Source: Leptospira levettii
GTDB taxonomy: Bacteria > Spirochaetota > Leptospiria > Leptospirales > Leptospiraceae
DNA length: 55,993 nt
NCBI RefSeq assembly: GCF_002812085.1
Contig: NZ_NPDM01000010.1
Location: 1-55,993, forward strand
Direction: 5' to 3'
This document shows, one piece after another, positions 53,191 to 55,993 of this stretch. The first letter of the stretch is position 1. Every line of letters begins with the position of its first letter. The translations under genes were made by a program, and so were the position numbers. The notes below the pieces were generated by a model that was not told where the DNA came from, made no database searches, and saw only the letters and a program-made list of their open reading frames with translations.

Positions 53191-54297
53191 TTAATATCGA
53201 AGAGCGAATTCAATTCCTATTTGCCTACGAATATCTTTGTTTTCAGGGTATGGTCCGAATCCGGGCTGACTTCCAAGTAAAAAGGGGATTGGGTTGAAAC
53301 TTGAACCACTTGTTAACAAAGTAAAAAAATTGCCAGGCTCTTTCACTTTACTATCAACGATTCTATGGGTGGCTTCTGAATGAGAATAATTTAAACCAAA
53401 ACTTACATTTTCTGAAATCATAAAACGATATCCTAAACTTATACGATTCCCTTCCATTTCAGATTCTACTTTTCCTTTCATTTTTGTCTCTGAAGGGAAT
53501 GCAAGTGTAGGAGATAGTGCTAGCAAAGATTTTGTTTTGTTTTTGTAATCGCCTGAATTTGCCACACTTTTTAAATACTCATATTCAATGGTTAGGTTAT
53601 GGCCTTCTGCTATTTTTAAGTTATAACCCAAACCCAAAATAGCATTCAAATATACCTCATTGTAAGTTGTCTCATTAATTGGAGCAACCGCAAAACCACT
53701 TCCTTGCGTTCTCGATCCGTTGATTGTAATATTAGAATTATAGATGTTATATGGAGATGTAGCCTTGATTTCATTTCCATAAATTTCACCACCTAATCTC
53801 AAAGCCAAACCTTCCAAAAATTTCTGACCAGAATCATGAAACAAATAAATGTTTTCTGCTACTTTGATATTTGCCGTCCGTAGTCTATTGGATGTAAATT
53901 CATACGCAGTAAAACTTTCAGAAGCTAAATTGATTGCAGAAGAGCCTGAACCAGACCTAAGAGACGATGTTGCATACACTCCAGTGTAATTTGAGTCTGC
54001 AAACAAAGTAGCATACGAAATTCCAAAATCTGTCCCAAAAAGCCCACTATGACGCTTATTTATTCCAAACTCAACACCCTTCCCTTTAAATTGATTAGTA
54101 GCGGGCATTGTTAAATTAGTCGTCCCACCTATCAATCGATTAATGATTAATGAATTTTGAATACTTAGCCCATTTTTCAAAGTTGCTGAATCTACTGTAA
54201 GATCGTATCCTCGAATGTATACCGCCGATTCACGTGTATCAACTGCATAAAGAATAGAATTCAGAAGAGTCAAGATTAAGCATATTGTTTTTTTCAT
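53191..54297 (-). CDS. Outer membrane beta-barrel protein
   Basis: A 368-aa exported protein. Signal peptide KKTICLILTLLNSILYA; amphipathic strands alternate through the sequence (for example GTDFGISYATLFADSNYTGVYATSS, HNLTIEYEYLKSV, GNRISLGYRFMISENVSFGLNYSHS). The C-terminus ends in an aromatic residue (IGIEFALRY), the usual signal for BAM insertion. It may be a FadL- or OmpW-like porin; the exact family is not recognised. Monocistronic, preceded by about 440 bp of AT-rich DNA. Confidence 0.75.
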   Translation of the reverse strand: MKKTICLILTLLNSILYAVDTRESAVYIRGYDLTVDSATLKNGLSIQNSLIINRLIGGTTNLTMPATNQFKGKGVEFGINKRHSGLFGTDFGISYATLFADSNYTGVYATSSLRSGSGSSAINLASESFTAYEFTSNRLRTANIKVAENIYLFHDSGQKFLEGLALRLGGEIYGNEIKATSPYNIYNSNITINGSRTQGSGFAVAPINETTYNEVYLNAILGLGYNLKIAEGHNLTIEYEYLKSVANSGDYKNKTKSLLALSPTLAFPSETKMKGKVESEMEGNRISLGYRFMISENVSFGLNYSHSEATHRIVDSKVKEPGNFFTLLTSGSSFNPIPFLLGSQPGFGPYPENKDIRRQIGIEFALRY

Positions 54298-54740
54298 TTA
54301 TTCGTTTTTCCTAATTTTTACACAAAAGAATCAATCCAGGAAATTTAATCAACTAATTTTAGCCTAACAGTAAACAAATATAAAACAAACAGATGTTTTA
54401 CTGTCAAACCGATTTTAGTAGTCTTTAATAACAAATAAGCGTTTCGAAATACCAATTTAGGCTTGTATTAAAAGGAAAGATGGAATTATAAATTGCGTTC
54501 CAATTCAACTTTATTATATATATTTTAATTAAAAATAGATTTCGTTTAATTTTTGATTACCTGTATATCAATTGAGTGGTAACTCACTTTTTCTGATTCA
54601 AGCGATATGTAAACTTGAAGTGACTTTCCCACTTTTGTTGGACCAAATTTTAAGTTAGTCAAATCCGCATAATTCAACTTTCATGCTTCGCTTTGAACTA
54701 CAGAGGAGCCAAAAAATTTAAAGGTGAATGAGGCAGGGCC
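54298..54740. other. AT-rich non-coding region
   Basis: No gene or convincing repeat. It must contain the promoter of the outer membrane protein and the 3' region of ardC. A very AT-rich run lies near 54505-54560. An inverted repeat ATGAGGC/GCCTCAT at 54728-54744 touches the ardC stop codon and could help end its transcript, although the T-tract lies about 12 nt further on. Confidence 0.5.
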
Positions 54741-55655
54741 TCATCTCGCCCCCACCCCCTTCTTCGCTTCTTTCTTCAAATATTCCACAGCTTCCATGGC
54801 AAGATATCCTGCTTTAACAATTGCTCGTGGATTGTTTTCCAAGATCCTAAGCCAAGACCCAATGTATTCTTTATGTTGCAACTCTCCGCTAAAACCAAAT
54901 TCACCAGCAAAGATAGCCGAGCAAAGTTCAGCGACCAATTCTTCAAAAGCATAATTTCGAATACCATCAGATAAATCTCGATTCAATCTGTGAAAAGCTC
55001 CAGTCCAATGGCCTAACTCGTGTAAGTATGCCGCCCAGTAGTTTGCTTCACTTATGAAATACTCCTTTTTTGGCATCCAAATTGTATCTGATTGGACGAC
55101 ATACGCTGCTCGATCATTTCCGATCTCCTCCATCTTGTGTTTGATCGATTTCACAAACTGAGCAACGCTTTCGGGAGCATTTTGAACCGTCATCTTGACA
55201 AACAAATGATATTCACTTTCAGGAACATTCACTTGAGCAATGTTTAGGACAGGATATGCTTTATGGACCAAACAGGATTTATATTTAATTTCCGTTTCTT
55301 CAAGTTCATCCTCGCCACCTTCAACTGCAGATTTCTTTTTGGGAATGATTGGAATTTGAACATGACAAGGGTATAAAACTTCTGTTTTTGTCGATTCCCC
55401 TGCTTTCAATGAATAACCGAGTTTTTTCCATTGGTTCTCAGTGGCCCAAACGGGATAAGTAAACCCGAACTTCACTAAGTCATTGGTGAGCCAAAAGGTA
55501 TTCAGTAAACCATAGTACTTGTATGTATATGCATTCATTGGAAATCCAAAACTCCGCCAAGGTTTGACCCACTTCTGAAGACTGCCTGACTGGATCGCCT
55601 CCATCACATCCTTTGTAATACTTTTAGTAATTTCCTTTGATTTGTTCTGTTTCAT
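54741..55655 (-). CDS. ArdC-like antirestriction / ssDNA-binding zincin protein
   Basis: A 304-aa ArdC/DUF1738 family protein. N-terminal ssDNA-binding domain: WVKPWRSFGFPMNAYTYKYYGLLNTFWL, VWATENQWKKLGYSLKAGESTKTEVLYP. C-terminal metallopeptidase-like domain: YWAAYLHELGHWTGAFHR (His212, Glu213, His216) with FEELVAELCSAIFA (Glu residues 238-243) as third ligand. Plasmid ArdC protects incoming single-stranded DNA from restriction. Its presence suggests the replicon has been mobile, though no relaxase or transfer gene is present in this window. Confidence 0.87.
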   Translation of the reverse strand: MKQNKSKEITKSITKDVMEAIQSGSLQKWVKPWRSFGFPMNAYTYKYYGLLNTFWLTNDLVKFGFTYPVWATENQWKKLGYSLKAGESTKTEVLYPCHVQIPIIPKKKSAVEGGEDELEETEIKYKSCLVHKAYPVLNIAQVNVPESEYHLFVKMTVQNAPESVAQFVKSIKHKMEEIGNDRAAYVVQSDTIWMPKKEYFISEANYWAAYLHELGHWTGAFHRLNRDLSDGIRNYAFEELVAELCSAIFAGEFGFSGELQHKEYIGSWLRILENNPRAIVKAGYLAMEAVEYLKKEAKKGVGAR

Positions 55656-55897
55656 ACAAATGGATGTAAAGCCAACGGAGAAAGTGTCACAATTTTAAGA
55701 AAAAAGTAACGGTTGGATTCATCGGCAAACAGAAGAGAATATAAGTGTTACCTGGGACAAATGGGAGATTTGGATAAAAAAAATTTATAGGATGGGATTT
55801 GGTAAAAATCGATTAGAATCGTAGGTCCAGGAAACAAGATCAACAAAATGTAAACTTACAAACATACTTGTATCAGAAGTTGTGGAGGCTACCAATC
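55656..55897. other. Non-coding leader between ardC and the short ORF
   Basis: AT-rich DNA without a supported gene; it carries the ardC promoter on the minus strand. It joins, through the circle, the region 1-123 downstream of the AraC gene. Confidence 0.5.
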
Positions 55898-55951
55898 ATG
55901 CCACAGTTATCATTGTCTTTAGATCAAGATACATTCAAAAAATTGTATTAG
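55898..55951 (+). pseudogene. Short ORF with strong ribosome site and early stop
   Basis: GGAGG lies 9 nt before ATG 55898, one of the better ribosome sites here. The frame reads MPQLSLSLDQDTFKKLY and then TAG; past the stop it stays open for LPDKKKFRSLNG before TAA. The opening alternates like a ribbon-helix-helix antitoxin strand, so this may be a decayed antitoxin or a short peptide gene. No toxin follows on either side. Confidence 0.35.
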
Positions 55952-55993
55952 CTGCCAGATAAGAAAAAGTTTCGATCTCTCAATGGGTAAAAG

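Noticed and set aside
1..55993. CRISPR arrays, transposases, IS ends, tRNA or rRNA genes
   Set aside because: None found on reading the sequence; no regularly spaced repeats, DDE-type proteins or tRNA-like cloverleafs were seen.

Overview
The window looks like a complete circular secondary replicon (plasmid or chromid) of about 55,978 bp from a Leptospira species, most likely of the saprophytic L. biflexa group. Its first 15 bases are identical to its last 15, as expected of a circular contig with a short assembly overlap. The genus call rests on low GC with AT-rich intergenic DNA, many lipoproteins with short spirochaetal lipoboxes, 7TMR-DISM/SpoIIE and MASE3 sensors, two leptospiral-type plasmid Rep paralogues around parAB, and plasmid-borne recBCD plus a heme locus. 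As I recall, the 74-kb replicon of L. biflexa also carries recBCD and heme genes. No database search was run, so species and synteny are inference.

Layout. 0.1-3.1 kb: a membrane AraC-type regulator divergent from a lipoprotein hydrolase, with a candidate pair of operator repeats between them. 3.2-12.1 kb: a Flavo-1-like RNA element, then an overlapping recC-recB-recD operon encoding a full helicase-nuclease. 12.1-19.7 kb: a heme island with a TonB receptor, a HmuY-like protein and a lipoprotein on the minus strand, divergent from hmuTUVS on the plus strand, whose genes are chained by 4-bp ATGA overlaps; a Fur-box-like sequence lies between the two arms. 19.7-25.7 kb: an orphan histidine kinase, a 7TMR-DISM/SpoIIE phosphatase, a YegP-like protein, a PpnP-like phosphorylase, two TetR regulators and a thioesterase with paired operators.

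25.7-30.0 kb is the maintenance region. Two paralogous Rep genes point away from a central parA-parB. Two near-identical palindromes (parS candidates) bracket parA. Both rep leaders carry the same 13-bp motif. The non-coding DNA here is rich in inverted repeats and is the best place to look for the origin.

30.0-41.7 kb is cargo: a lipoprotein, an alpha/beta hydrolase, an opgG-orf-opgH operon for periplasmic glucans, two tandem large lipoproteins with Gly/Ala/Thr-rich segments, a receiver-GGDEF diguanylate cyclase, an SrkA-like kinase and a SPOUT RNA methyltransferase. 41.8-43.3 kb holds two adjacent but unrelated PIN toxin-antitoxin pairs. 43.4-50.8 kb holds a DHFR-like reductase divergent from its probable TetR repressor, a PAS histidine kinase, a three-gene ABC exporter and a DUF167 protein. 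50.9-55.7 kb holds a lipoprotein metalloprotease abutting a small exported protein, an outer-membrane barrel protein and an ArdC-like antirestriction protein.

The replicon combines partition, two Rep proteins, two addiction modules and antirestriction with housekeeping-type cargo (recBCD, opgGH, srkA, heme uptake). That mix suggests a stable chromid rather than a transient plasmid. I saw no transposase, IS element, CRISPR array, tRNA or rRNA. The most unusual signals are the mirrored rep/parAB region, the two Flavo-1-like elements and the tandem Gly/Ala-rich lipoprotein pair.
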